Assembly (NCBI RefSeq): GCF_007678255.1 | Contig: NZ_VEED01000014.1 | Coordinates: 1-64,000 of the forward strand | Direction: 5' to 3' | Source: Bacillus sp. X1(2014) | GTDB taxonomy: Bacteria; Bacillota; Bacilli; Bacillales_B; DSM-18226 | DNA: 64,000 nt | Shown: positions 36,810-45,770 of the stretch, in pieces | Layout: the number at the start of each line of letters is the position of its first letter | Position numbering within the stretch: position 1 is the first letter of the stretch | Notes under the pieces: model-generated | What the model was told of the DNA's origin: nothing | Database searches by the model: none | Seen by the model: the letters and a program-made list of their open reading frames with translations, nothing else | Position numbers and translations under genes: made by a program

Positions 36810-37490
36810 TTAAAAAGCATTCTTTGACCCAAATAATACGAGAAAGGTTTTCAATATGATCTTGACATCTAACCAAATGTTTCTTTCGAAGATATATTTA
36901 AGATCCAGATCAACCATTTCTTTAAAACTAAGACTATTTCTACCGCTAATCTGCCATAAACCTGTACAACCAGGTATGACAGTTAACCGCTGCTTATCAT
37001 GATCATCATATTCATCAACTTCTCTGGGTAATGGAGGCCTAGGTCCAACTAGGCTCATTTCACCTTTTATTACATTCCAAAGCTGAGGAAATTCATCAAA
37101 ACTTGATTTTCTTAAAAATTTGCCTACTTTCGTAATGCGTGGATCATCTTTCATTTTAAACATCGCACCGCTTATTTCATTTTTTTCCAGTAAATCCTCC
37201 AGTAATTCCTCTGCATTCGTAATCATTGAACGAAATTTGTACATATTAAACTTTCTTCCATCTTTGCCAATTCGCTCTTGCCTAAAAAAAATCGCAGCTC
37301 TTGGGTCTTGCAATTTGATAAGGATTGCAATAATCAAAAATAAAGGTGATAATAAGATGAGTCCAGCGAACCCTCCAACAAAATCTACGACACGTTTCGT
37401 AAGTAGGTACCCTAATTTTTGATTAATTAAATTTATTTGATTAAAATCACTAATCATGTTCTCTTTTTCTTTCACTTTAGGAAGAGCCAA
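36810..37490 (-). CDS. Initiating sugar-phosphate transferase (WbaP/bacterial sugar transferase family)
   Basis: A 226-residue monotopic phosphoglycosyltransferase. One membrane segment (VVDFVGGFAGLILLSPLFLIIAI) is followed by the catalytic core FRQERIGKDGRKFNMYKFRSM, then SFDEFPQLWNVIKGEMSLVGPRPPLP and PGCTGLWQISGRN. It puts the first sugar-1-phosphate on undecaprenyl phosphate. The TTG start is fixed by AGGGGGAAAG. It is the first gene after the interrupted region that follows epsB. Confidence 0.9.
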   Translation of the reverse strand: MALPKVKEKENMISDFNQINLINQKLGYLLTKRVVDFVGGFAGLILLSPLFLIIAILIKLQDPRAAIFFRQERIGKDGRKFNMYKFRSMITNAEELLEDLLEKNEISGAMFKMKDDPRITKVGKFLRKSSFDEFPQLWNVIKGEMSLVGPRPPLPREVDEYDDHDKQRLTVIPGCTGLWQISGRNSLSFKEMVDLDLKYIFERNIWLDVKIILKTFLVLFGSKNAF

Positions 37491-37505
37491 CAGTCTTTCC
37501 CCCTA

Positions 37506-37673
37506 CTAGTTAGATACTTTTTCAACTTCAAGATATTTTTCTAATGCTTGAAAAACATCTTCTCTTAACTCTTCATTTTTTAATGCAAAATCAATGGTTG
37601 TAAGGATAAAGCCAAGCTTCTCACCAACGTCATATCTAGTTCCTTCAAAATCACAGGCATAGACTTCATGGAA
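37506..37673 (-). pseudogene. galU: C-terminal fragment of UTP-glucose-1-phosphate uridylyltransferase (GalU)
   Basis: The minus strand reads …[20 protein letters not shown], then [16 protein letters not shown] and a stop. This is the last ~55 codons of GalU/GtaB. The rest of the gene is missing and the left-over end abuts an IS-like tail. GalU makes UDP-glucose, the substrate of Ugd in this cluster, so another copy must exist elsewhere in the genome. Confidence 0.82.
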
Positions 37674-37675
37674 TT

Positions 37676-37850
37676 AAGTCACTTCTGAGACTTTATACGT
37701 AAGAATTTATAATTTATAGGATTAGGGCATCAAACCCCTCCTCTCATTACACTCTCGACGACTAGCGTCTAAGGTATCTTTCAACCCACAGCATAACCGA
37801 GTGCCTCCATTGATAGTGGTAAGGAGACATCACCACTTCTTCAAAAAACG
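37676..37850 (-). mobile_element. Possible right end of an IS200/IS605-type element
   Basis: The minus strand carries a short coding tail (PLSMEALGYAVG and a stop). It is followed by GC-richer sequence with GAGAGTGTAATGAGAGGAGGGG and a subterminal hairpin (AAGTC/GACTT). This pattern is seen at tnpB 3' ends with their overlapping non-coding RNA. It abuts the galU fragment and probably caused its truncation. Family assignment is from memory and tentative. Confidence 0.35.
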
Positions 37851-37858
37851 AACTAATT

Positions 37859-37974
37859 ATTCTATATAAAGAACAACTAGTTTAAAAAAATTCAAATTAA
37901 ATACAACAATAAGATTTAGTAGATTTTCTTTCATTACACCTTTGTCATTTGGTTAGGCTTTTCTCATAAAGAAC
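37859..37974. promoter_or_regulatory. SinR-like boxes downstream of epsB
   Basis: ATTCTATATAAAGAAC (37859-37874) has two mismatches to the 16-bp palindrome, and AAAGAAC recurs at 37968-37974 preceded by a weaker arm. They could govern a promoter for the sugar transferase and following genes. Confidence 0.4.
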
Positions 37975-38017
37975 AGTGAGAAAGTATTAATTTAATTTCA
38001 TCGAAAGATAGTAGCTA

Positions 38018-38710
38018 TTACCCTCCGTAATAATAATGCTGGTTACCTTTTCGCTTTTTATTATTTAATACGACACCTAAAAGCTTTGCTTTTGCAGAAT
38101 TTAGTGATTCTAGCGCTTTTATGCCCGAGTCCCTTTTCGTTTTGCCACTATTAACAACTAATACAACACCATCACCCGAATTAGATAGTATTTGCGTATC
38201 AGCAACTGCATTGACAGGCGGGGAATCAAATAAAATCACATCATACTCCTCTAAGGCCTGCTCCATAAGTTCCTTCATTGAAACTGAACTTAGAAGTTCC
38301 GCTGGATTTGGAGGAATAGGTCCACTAGGCAAAATATCTAATTTTTCAATCTTTGTTTTTCGTATTGCTTCTTGTAATGAAGTTTGTTGAATAAGAACAT
38401 TGGTTAACCCCGTCGTATTTTCAGTTTTAAAAATAAAATGCATCATTGGTTTGCGGAGGTCCGCATCGACAATGAGAATCTTTTTTCCTTGTTGAGCCAT
38501 TACAACTCCTAAGTTTGCCGTTGTCGTCGTTTTTCCTTCTCCAAATCCTGGGGACGTAATAATTAGTGTTCGATAGGCCTTTTCAAGGGATGAAAATTGA
38601 ATATTCGTTCGAATCGTACGATATTGTTCTGAAATCATTGATTTCGGGTTGATGTAAGAGATCAAGCTTTTTTCTTTTTTTATATTTACTTTTTTACTTC
38701 GTTTAAGCAT
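38018..38710 (-). CDS. epsB: CpsD/CapB-family tyrosine-protein kinase (EpsB-like)
   Basis: A 230-residue bacterial tyrosine autokinase. Walker A (SPGFGEGKTTTT) is at residues 53-64, Walker A' (ILIVDADLRKP) at 78-88 and Walker B (YDVILFDSPP) follows. A short C-terminal Tyr cluster (HYYYGG) is present for autophosphorylation. Together with EpsA it controls chain length and export. The ATG at 38710 lies 6 nt after AGGTGAGG and overlaps the epsA stop. Confidence 0.9.
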   Translation of the reverse strand: MLKRSKKVNIKKEKSLISYINPKSMISEQYRTIRTNIQFSSLEKAYRTLIITSPGFGEGKTTTTANLGVVMAQQGKKILIVDADLRKPMMHFIFKTENTTGLTNVLIQQTSLQEAIRKTKIEKLDILPSGPIPPNPAELLSSVSMKELMEQALEEYDVILFDSPPVNAVADTQILSNSGDGVVLVVNSGKTKRDSGIKALESLNSAKAKLLGVVLNNKKRKGNQHYYYGG

Positions 38711-39440
38711 CAATCGCCTCACCTCTCACTGCTAGATTAGCATGTTCTTTCTTTTTCATGTGTTTAGCTTTCATCTCGAACACCCCCCCCAATACTGGAA
38801 GACCAAAAAACTGTTCCACATCACGTTCTGTTTTAATCGAATCATCTATCTTCTCTAGTAAAAAGCAAAGTCCTATACTTGCTATTAGCCCAAATAAAAA
38901 CCCAACAGCTATAATTAATTTCGAACTTGGATTGGATGGTGTTGGACTTAATTCTGCCAATGATAAAATATTTAGTTTATCAACATTCATTAATGTCGGA
39001 ATTTGTTCATTAAATGTTTCAGCAATCGTGTTTGCAATTTTTGCTGCAACTTCTGGATCTGTATCTTGCACTGTTACAGTAATTACTTGTGATTTATCTC
39101 CACTGCTTATATTTATCTGATCAACTAACTTCTTTCCAGGGCGATTTAATTCCAATTTTCTACTAACTATATCAAGTATCATTGGACTCTTGATAATATC
39201 ACTATAGGTCTCTATCAATTGCAGGTTAGATTGAATTTGGTCATAATCAATCTTTTGTCCATTTTCCCTCGATTGATTTACAAGAATCTGTGTGGAAGAT
39301 TGATATATTGGGGTTATAAAATAAAAACTATAAATACAGCTTGCAATTGTTGCGAGTAATGTGATTAACACAATCATCCATAAACGTCTCTTAATAGCGG
39401 TAAATAAATCTTTCACAGTAAAAAAATCCAATTCTTCCAT
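38703..39440 (-). CDS. epsA: Wzz-type chain-length determinant / kinase modulator (EpsA-like)
   Basis: A 245-residue protein with two membrane helices (about residues 22-42 and 170-190) flanking an extracytoplasmic Wzz domain. The domain includes YQSSTQILVNQS and the pre-helix segment LSLAELSPTPSNPSSKLIIAVG, and a short cytosolic tail activates the kinase. The start at 39440 follows GGAGG. This is the first gene of the exopolysaccharide transcription unit. Confidence 0.9.
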   Translation of the reverse strand: MEELDFFTVKDLFTAIKRRLWMIVLITLLATIASCIYSFYFITPIYQSSTQILVNQSRENGQKIDYDQIQSNLQLIETYSDIIKSPMILDIVSRKLELNRPGKKLVDQINISSGDKSQVITVTVQDTDPEVAAKIANTIAETFNEQIPTLMNVDKLNILSLAELSPTPSNPSSKLIIAVGFLFGLIASIGLCFLLEKIDDSIKTERDVEQFFGLPVLGGVFEMKAKHMKKKEHANLAVRGEAIDA

Positions 39441-39612
39441 AGCTTCCTCCATAGAGTTATATTTTCGAATAATTATCATTGAAATTCCGACAAATCTAAC
39501 AATAAATCTTTTTATACATATTTGCCCTTAATGATAAACAAGGTTGGTATACAATAACCTTTTTAAAATAAAAATAAAAGAAATTAAAATTGGTAAAATA
39601 AAGTTATTTTAA

Positions 39613-39651
39613 ATTCTTTATACAGAACAATTTACCATAAAAATGTTCTTT
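39613..39651. promoter_or_regulatory. SinR-like operator region of the exopolysaccharide operon
   Basis: ATTCTTTATACAGAAC (39613-39628, two mismatches to the palindrome) and a GTTCTTT half-site (39645-39651) lie 173-211 nt before epsA. A minus-strand TATAAT (39685-39680) just upstream may be the promoter. Confidence 0.55.
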
Positions 39652-39766
39652 TTTAATTTAATATTACGAATGTCTTAAAATTATAATGACTGTGAATAAC
39701 TTTATAAATTACCAAGTGCTTCAACCCATTCTCCGTTCTTTTAAATACTTTCACTTTTCATTCTTT

Positions 39767-39880
39767 TCAAAAAGTTAAAATTTTCAATTTTGGATTAATT
39801 GCTTCCCCTAATTCCTTTAAAGTCCTTCCGTGTTGAATTCGTAAATCCTTTATTCGATCTCTTATATGCTGATGATCCAT
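39767..39880 (-). CDS. Truncated XRE-type helix-turn-helix peptide (37 aa)
   Basis: MDHQHIRDRIKDLRIQHGRT starts a peptide with the first one and a half helices of a Cro/CI-type domain (DRIKDLRIQHGRTLKELGEAIN), then a stop. A clear AAGGTGGT site precedes the ATG, and a GTTCTTTAAAAAGAAC box lies 42 nt upstream. It is either the remnant of a second SinR/SlrR-like regulator in front of the eps operon or a short leader peptide. Confidence 0.5.
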   Translation of the reverse strand: MDHQHIRDRIKDLRIQHGRTLKELGEAINPKLKILTF

Positions 39881-39921
39881 CTTGTTAATACCACCTTTTT
39901 TATAAAAATAATATCCACCAT

Positions 39922-39937
39922 GTTCTTTAAAAAGAAC
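39922..39937. promoter_or_regulatory. SinR-type box (two intact half-sites)
   Basis: GTTCTTTAAAAAGAAC has two complete inverted half-sites around an AA centre. It lies in the 453-bp gap between the truncated regulator and sinR, which also has a GTTCTTTA half-site at 40100-40107 and a symmetric GTTCGTTATAACG element near 40268. No gene is seen in this gap. Confidence 0.6.
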
Positions 39938-40333
39938 CTTTTTTTAAAATATATCATACACTTTCTTATTTGAACAATATCAAAATTGCGAATCTTACAA
40001 TTTTCACTTGATTCGTTTATATAACAAAACGAAAAATAACTTCTTCTTGTTCTCTTTTCCCTCAATTTATTCTTAATAATACTTGTAATATCTCGATTCG
40101 TTCTTTATAATAAAAAAGTGAAACCGGTGTCAAATTATCTTTTGAAACAAATAATTTAAGCTGTGCTTGCATTGAGCCTGTTGTTGTTAATTACATACAA
40201 AAGCTTTATAGTGTCATTTTACTTTTAGAAAAATTTTTACATACATTTAATTTTTTTTTGCACGTCTCGTTCGTTATAACGGATTCTCTTTATAAACAAT
40301 AGTTAGTAAATTATATATCTAAAGGAGATAAAA

Positions 40334-40693
40334 ATGGTTGGAGATCTTATTAAAAAATTAAGAGTACGAAAGGGGTATTCCATAACAGAATTAGCAGAAC
40401 TTGCAGGAGTATCAAAATCATACTTAAGTTATATTGAACGAAATCTTCAAAATAACCCTTCACTCCAGTTTTTATCAAAAATTGCTATATCATTGGATAC
40501 CACGGTTCCATTTTTATTAGGTACTGATGATAAAGAATCGGACCCTTTTATTGAACAACTACTGGATGAAGAATGGAGGACATTAATTCAAAAGGCTATT
40601 AATGAAGGAATGAGTAAAGAGGATTTCAAGAATTATCGAGATTATATACTTTTTATAAATTGGAAAAATCATAAAAAGGAGTTTGGTGAATAG
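40334..40693 (+). CDS. sinR: Biofilm master repressor SinR
   Basis: A 119-residue protein. The N-terminal XRE DNA-binding domain (residues 4-62: GDLIKKLRVRKGYSITELAE, then AGVSKSYLSYIERNLQ, NNPSLQFLSKIA) is near-identical in layout to B. subtilis SinR. The C-terminal Sin domain (residues 78-113, DEEWRTLIQKAINEGMSKEDF) mediates tetramers and SinI binding. AAAGGAGAT precedes the ATG. SinR represses matrix operons by binding GTTCTYT repeats, and many such boxes occur in this window. It is divergent from the eps operon and has no sinI directly upstream, unlike B. subtilis. Confidence 0.93.
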   Translation: MVGDLIKKLRVRKGYSITELAELAGVSKSYLSYIERNLQNNPSLQFLSKIAISLDTTVPFLLGTDDKESDPFIEQLLDEEWRTLIQKAINEGMSKEDFKNYRDYILFINWKNHKKEFGE

Positions 40694-40739
40694 CATGACA
40701 TCAACTATTATGAAACAAGATTCTAATATTCATTTGTGT

Positions 40740-40950
40740 CTTTACACTCTACGAATGATAACCACTCATTCTGAATTCTGAGGAAACCTTAAACCCCTGT
40801 TACTCTTTAGGAGTCGACCACCCCAGTTAACTGCTCACTTGACACTGTCTCCGCCCCAATCAGGGTTATGGGTTAGAATTTCAATACAGTCAGTGCAGTA
40901 TCCCACCGAAGCTAGAGCTCCTGCTTCTACAACTCCTATTTACATACTTG
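40740..40950 (-). mobile_element. Possible IS200/IS605 (TnpB) 3'-end relic with subterminal hairpin
   Basis: On the minus strand a coding-like tail (GVVEAGALASVGYCTDCIEI … DSVK, stop) is followed by structured sequence and the hairpin GAATGA/TCATTC near 40756-40775. This sequence is unlike its AT-rich neighbours. The layout resembles a tnpB end plus its guide-RNA scaffold. The remainder of the 40694-41390 gap has no gene. Confidence 0.35.
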
Positions 40951-41391
40951 GTAGAACTTACTTAAATAAGATAATATTTAAATAGAATTGAATTTAATCT
41001 GAATATAATTTAGTAATCTGGGACAAATAATAGAATTTTAAACACTCCATTTTACCATTTTCTTCAAATTCCTTTTTTTGATATTTTGATTCATCACTAT
41101 ATTTTGTGGAAAATTCAAAAAAATAAGAAAACCCTCGCGGAATTCTGTCAATAATGTTTGTGTCAAATTAACATAACAGGAGGTACTAAAGTGTCTTCCA
41201 TTTCACTATATTTGCTAGAATTTGAAGTTGTTAAACAGTATTCTTTGAAGATTGTAACCTTTTAAACGTATAGCTAACTTATTTCTGGAATTAAGTGTTG
41301 ACCACAGAGTTTAGTGCAGAGACTAAATAAAAAACAAATTGACATACCACGAAATTTGTAGTAAATTTTATAAATAATCTAAATAATTGTT

Positions 41392-41507
41392 TTCTTATCA
41401 AGAGAGGTTGAGGGAAGGGCCCTGCGACACCTCAGCAACCATCAATGGCTTTTTCATTGAAAAGGTGCTAAGTCCTGCAAATTAGCTGCTAATTTGCAAG
41501 ATAAGAA
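41392..41507 (+). ncRNA. SAM-I (S-box) riboswitch
   Basis: The P1 stem TTCTTATC/GATAAGAA closes an aptamer with the S-box core AGAGAGGTTGAGGGA, GGGCCCTGCGACACC, TCAGCAACC and AAGGTGCTAAGTCCTGC. It precedes metI and switches off the methionine operon when S-adenosylmethionine is plentiful. Confidence 0.95.
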
Positions 41508-41532
41508 GAATGACTTTTTGGTCGCACTTACA

Positions 41533-41565
41533 AAAGCCATCTTCTTACAAAGATGGCTTTTTTTA
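41533..41565 (+). terminator. S-box expression-platform terminator
   Basis: AAAGCCATCTT and AAGATGGCTTT pair and are followed by a T-run, 25 nt after the S-box aptamer and before the metI ribosome site. An antiterminator with the 3' P1 strand can replace it. Confidence 0.88.
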
Positions 41566-41602
41566 TTTTAATATTTTTTATACTACACAAGGAGTGGTAC
41601 TC

Positions 41603-42715
41603 ATGTACAAAATTGATACGAAACTTGCCCAAATAGGAAACCGAAGTGAAACAACAACAGGAACGGTTAATCCACCAGTATACTTTTCAACAGCCTTCCG
41701 TCATGAGGGAATTGGCCAATCAACTGGCTTTGACTATACACGAACAGGAAATCCAACACGCCAGCTCCTTGAGAAAACAATTGCTGATTTAGAGAATGCT
41801 GATCAGGGATTTGCATGCAGTTCTGGTATGGCTGCAATTCAACTTATCCTTGCACTATTTGAATCTGGCGACGAATGGATCGTTAGTGAAGATTTATATG
41901 GAGGTACCTACCGTCTATTAGAAAAGGGCTATAAAAAATGGGGCTTAACCACTCAATATGTGAATACCTGTTGTCCGGAAGAGATTGAAAAGAAAATCAC
42001 CCCGCAAACAAAAGCTATTTTCTTAGAAACACCAACCAATCCGCTTATGCAGGAATCTGACATTGCAGCCGTTTCAAAAATTGCAAAGCAGCACGGATTA
42101 TTATTAATCGTCGATAACACTTTCTATACTCCACTCCTGCAGCAGCCGATTACTCTTGGCGCGGATATTGTTATCCACAGTGCAACGAAATACTTAGGAG
42201 GACATAATGACGTCCTTGCCGGTCTTGTTGTTGCAACTGGAAAGGAACTTTGTGAAGCCTTGGCCTTCCACCATAACGGTGCTGGAGCGGTGTTAAGTCC
42301 ATTTGATTCGTGGTTATTAATGCGCGGAATGAAAACATTGTCCCTCCGGATGGAACGACATGAAAAAAATGCAAAAAACATCGTTGAATTTCTTTCTGAG
42401 CATGATGCAGTAACTGATGTCCTTTACCCCGGTAGAGGCGGAATGGTTTCCTTTAGGATCAAAGACGAAACATGGGTTAATCCATTTTTACAAGGTTTAC
42501 AGCTAATTAGTTTTGCAGAAAGTTTAGGTGGTACAGAAAGCTTTATTACTTATCCGGCAACACAAACACATGCGGATATTCCAGAAGAAGTTCGAATTCA
42601 AGCAGGCGTTTGTAATCGGTTATTACGGTTTTCCGTAGGACTTGAGGATTCACAAGATATAATAGAAGATTTGGAAAAAGCGTTTGTACATGTTCAAGAA
42701 GGAGTGATTGCCTAA
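41603..42715 (+). CDS. metI: Cystathionine gamma-synthase / O-acylhomoserine thiolyase
   Basis: A 370-residue PLP enzyme of the Cys/Met metabolism family. The PLP Lys is in HSATKYLGGHNDV, and conserved YGGTYRLLE and ETPTNPLM segments are present. It makes cystathionine (or homocysteine with sulfide) from acylhomoserine. The start at 41603 follows GGAGTGG; an upstream in-frame ATG at 41510 lies within the riboswitch platform and is rejected. It is the first gene of a four-gene methionine operon and overlaps metC by one base. Confidence 0.93.
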   Translation: MYKIDTKLAQIGNRSETTTGTVNPPVYFSTAFRHEGIGQSTGFDYTRTGNPTRQLLEKTIADLENADQGFACSSGMAAIQLILALFESGDEWIVSEDLYGGTYRLLEKGYKKWGLTTQYVNTCCPEEIEKKITPQTKAIFLETPTNPLMQESDIAAVSKIAKQHGLLLIVDNTFYTPLLQQPITLGADIVIHSATKYLGGHNDVLAGLVVATGKELCEALAFHHNGAGAVLSPFDSWLLMRGMKTLSLRMERHEKNAKNIVEFLSEHDAVTDVLYPGRGGMVSFRIKDETWVNPFLQGLQLISFAESLGGTESFITYPATQTHADIPEEVRIQAGVCNRLLRFSVGLEDSQDIIEDLEKAFVHVQEGVIA

Positions 42716-43908
42716 TGTCACACGATCAATATACTTTTGAAACCAGACTCCTTCATAATAAGCATAAAATTGATCCGGTAACTGGAGCAGTTAGTGTACC
42801 AATCCAGCATGCATCGACCTTCCACCAATCGGATTTCGATCAGTTTGGCAAGTATGATTATGGCCGCAGTTTAAATCCGACAAGAGAAGCACTTGAAGAC
42901 GTGATTGCAGAACTCGAAGGCGGAATCAAAGGATTTGCCTTTGCATCTGGTATGGCGGCCATTTCGACAGCGTTCCTCTTGCTTTCTGCAGGTGATCATA
43001 TTGTTATTACTGAGGATGTGTATGGTGGTACGTTTCGGATGGTCACACAGGTCCTTAGCCGTCTCGGAATTGACCATACATTTGTTGATATGACTAATTT
43101 AGAGGAAGTAAAAGAAGCTATTCAGCCGAATACAAAGGCGTTTTATGTGGAAACACCATCGAATCCATTAATGAAAGTGACTGACATACGAGCAATATGC
43201 AACATTGCAAAGGAGACGGGCGCATTAACATTCGTTGATAACACGTTCCTTACCCCTTCTCATCAAAAACCATTAGAGCTAGGAGCAGATGTTGTCCTGC
43301 ATAGTGCGACGAAATTTTTATCTGGTCATAGTGATGTCGTTGCTGGACTTGCCGTCGTCAATGACGAGGACCTGGCAAAAAGATTAGGCTTTTTGCAGAA
43401 TGGATTTGGTGCCATCTTAGGCGTTCAAGATGCATGGCTTGTTTTAAGAGGAATCAAGACTTTGCACGTGCGCTTGGAACAATCTCAAAATTCGGCTATC
43501 AAACTAGCAGAGTTTTTAGATGCCCACCCGCTTGTTGATAAAGTCCATTATCCGGGGCTTGAAAGTCACCCGCAATATCACATTCAGAAGAATCAAGCTG
43601 CTGGACCTGGAGCAGTGCTATCCTTTGAATTGGCAAATGAAGATGCTCTTAGAACCTTTCTAGCGAACGTGGAAATACCTGTATTTGCTGTCAGCCTTGG
43701 AGCAGTAGAATCTATTCTTTCTTACCCGGCAAAAATGTCCCATGCTGCGATGCCTCAAGAAGAACGAGAAAAGCGCGGGATTACTAATAGTCTTGTTCGC
43801 TTATCGGTTGGGCTAGAAAATCCTGATGATTTGATTAAGGATTTTTCGCAGGCTCTAGAACATGTTCGTAAGGATCATTTGGTACTACAACAAGGAGAAT
43901 CATCATGA
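42715..43908 (+). CDS. metC: Cystathionine beta-lyase
   Basis: A 397-residue PLP enzyme paralogous to MetI, with the PLP Lys in [16 protein letters not shown] and VYGGTFRMV. It cleaves cystathionine to homocysteine, pyruvate and ammonia. Its start codon overlaps the metI stop (TAATG) and its end overlaps yitJ by four bases, so the operon is translationally coupled. Confidence 0.93.
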   Translation: MSHDQYTFETRLLHNKHKIDPVTGAVSVPIQHASTFHQSDFDQFGKYDYGRSLNPTREALEDVIAELEGGIKGFAFASGMAAISTAFLLLSAGDHIVITEDVYGGTFRMVTQVLSRLGIDHTFVDMTNLEEVKEAIQPNTKAFYVETPSNPLMKVTDIRAICNIAKETGALTFVDNTFLTPSHQKPLELGADVVLHSATKFLSGHSDVVAGLAVVNDEDLAKRLGFLQNGFGAILGVQDAWLVLRGIKTLHVRLEQSQNSAIKLAEFLDAHPLVDKVHYPGLESHPQYHIQKNQAAGPGAVLSFELANEDALRTFLANVEIPVFAVSLGAVESILSYPAKMSHAAMPQEEREKRGITNSLVRLSVGLENPDDLIKDFSQALEHVRKDHLVLQQGESS

Positions 43909-45770
43909 GCTTTTTAGACAAATTAAAAAATCAAATCTTAATCGCTGATGGTGCCATGGGAACCCTATTGTATTCCTACGGTAAGGATAGCTGTCTGGAG
44001 GAATTGAATCTTTCCCAGCCAGACCACATCCGATCCATCCATAAAGCCTATATTGATGCCGGAGCTGATGTGATTCAAACTAATACCTATGCAGCAAACT
44101 ACCTTAAGCTGCAAAGGTATGGTTTAGAGGATTCCGTCAAGGAAATTAACAGTGCGGCCGTCAAATTGGCTAAACACGCTGCTTCTCGAACCAATACGTA
44201 TGTCCTTGGAACAATTGGCGGCAATCGCGGAATTAAACCAGATTCAGTCTCGATTGAAGAATTAAAACGCAGTTTCCGTGAACAATTGTATTGTCTCCTT
44301 CTAGAAGGAGTAGATGGCCTCTTGCTCGAAACCTTTTATAATCTTGAAGAGCTTGAGACCGTTCTATCGATTGCTAGAAAGGAAACTAAACTGCCAATCA
44401 TTGCTCAGGTTTCCCATCAGGAGCCTGGATTTTTACAGGACCGTACACCTGTTAATGACGCTCTAAAACGACTAGAAGCTCTTGGTGCTGATGTCGTTGG
44501 ACTTAATTGCCGTCTCGGTCCCCATCATATGTTATTAGCCTTGGAACAGGTCGAACTACCTGAAAATGCTCTCCTATCAGCCTTTCCAAACGCTAGTCTC
44601 CCTGCCTATACGGATGGTAAATTTCATTACGAGGGCGATGCCGATTATTTTCGAAATTCAGCACGGGCTTTCCGCAGCCAAGGTGTCCGATTACTTGGGG
44701 GCTGCTGCGGTACAACGCCAGAACATATTAAAGCCTTCGCTGCTGAATTAAAGAATAGTGTTCCGATTACTGAAAAAATAGTAAAATTAAAACCAAAGAG
44801 AATTATCGTTGATCAACTTTCTCCACAAAGGGAGTTCACTCCCCTTCATGAAATCGTGAAAGAAAGGCCATCGGTGATTGTAGAATTAGATCCGCCTAGA
44901 AAACTAGATACAACAAAGTTCTTCGAAGGCGCCAAAGCCCTAAAAGAAGCAGGAATTGATTCAATTACCTTAGCGGATAATTCTCTTGCAACAGTTCGTA
45001 TCTCAAACGAATCTTTAGGATATTTGGTGAAAGAAAAATTAGGAATGCGTCCGCTGATTCATATAGCTTGCCGTGATCGCAATATTATTGGCTTGCAATC
45101 CCATTTAATGGGACTTCATACACTTGGGATGAATGATGTTTTAGCGATAACAGGTGACCCTGCAAGAGTTGGGGATTTCCCTGGTGCTTCCTCTGTATAT
45201 GATGTTTCTTCCTTTGAGTTAATCCAGATGATTAAGCAATTAAATGAAGGCTTATCTTTTTCTGGAAAAGATTTAGGACAAAAAACATCTTTTAGTATTG
45301 CCGCAGCCTTTAACCCAAATGTTCGCTCTGTTGAAAAAGCTGTAAAGAGGTTAGAGAAGAAGATACAGTACGGAGCAGATTACTTTATCTCCCAGCCTGT
45401 TTTTTCAGAGGAAAAATTAATCGAAGTCTATGAAAATACTAAACATCTTGATGCACCTATTTATATTGGCCTTATGCCACTAACAAGCAGTAAAAATGCC
45501 GAGTTCCTTCATAACGAAGTGCCGGGAATCAAAATTGCTGATTCAATCCGGAACCGAATGGCAATGTTCAACGATAACCCTGAGCAGGCGGCACGTGAAG
45601 GAATTGAAATTACTAAATCATTGATCGATACTGCACTCGATTTATTTAACGGAATTTATTTGATTACACCATTTTTACGCTATGAATTAACTGCTGAATT
45701 GGCGTTATATACTCGTCAGCGTTCAAGTGAATTGAGGAGGAGCAACTATGCCGAAAACACCATTTACTGA
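43905..45770 (+). CDS. yitJ: Bifunctional homocysteine S-methyltransferase / methylenetetrahydrofolate reductase
   Basis: A 621-residue fusion. The N-terminal ~300 residues are the Hcy-binding barrel with zinc cysteines ([15 protein letters not shown]). The C-terminal ~300 are MetF-like ([52 protein letters not shown]). It supplies 5-methyl-tetrahydrofolate and may methylate homocysteine. It is identical in architecture to B. subtilis YitJ, itself an S-box gene. Confidence 0.93.
   Translation: MSFLDKLKNQILIADGAMGTLLYSYGKDSCLEELNLSQPDHIRSIHKAYIDAGADVIQTNTYAANYLKLQRYGLEDSVKEINSAAVKLAKHAASRTNTYVLGTIGGNRGIKPDSVSIEELKRSFREQLYCLLLEGVDGLLLETFYNLEELETVLSIARKETKLPIIAQVSHQEPGFLQDRTPVNDALKRLEALGADVVGLNCRLGPHHMLLALEQVELPENALLSAFPNASLPAYTDGKFHYEGDADYFRNSARAFRSQGVRLLGGCCGTTPEHIKAFAAELKNSVPITEKIVKLKPKRIIVDQLSPQREFTPLHEIVKERPSVIVELDPPRKLDTTKFFEGAKALKEAGIDSITLADNSLATVRISNESLGYLVKEKLGMRPLIHIACRDRNIIGLQSHLMGLHTLGMNDVLAITGDPARVGDFPGASSVYDVSSFELIQMIKQLNEGLSFSGKDLGQKTSFSIAAAFNPNVRSVEKAVKRLEKKIQYGADYFISQPVFSEEKLIEVYENTKHLDAPIYIGLMPLTSSKNAEFLHNEVPGIKIADSIRNRMAMFNDNPEQAAREGIEITKSLIDTALDLFNGIYLITPFLRYELTAELALYTRQRSSELRRSNYAENTIY

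Noticed and set aside
39862..40065. A 67-codon minus-strand frame rich in Phe/Ile/Lys
   Set aside because: No ribosome site, unlikely composition, and it overlaps the better-supported XRE fragment and the SinR box.
41510..41602. N-terminal extension of MetI from an upstream ATG
   Set aside because: It lies in the S-box expression platform and lacks a ribosome site; the ATG at 41603 has one.
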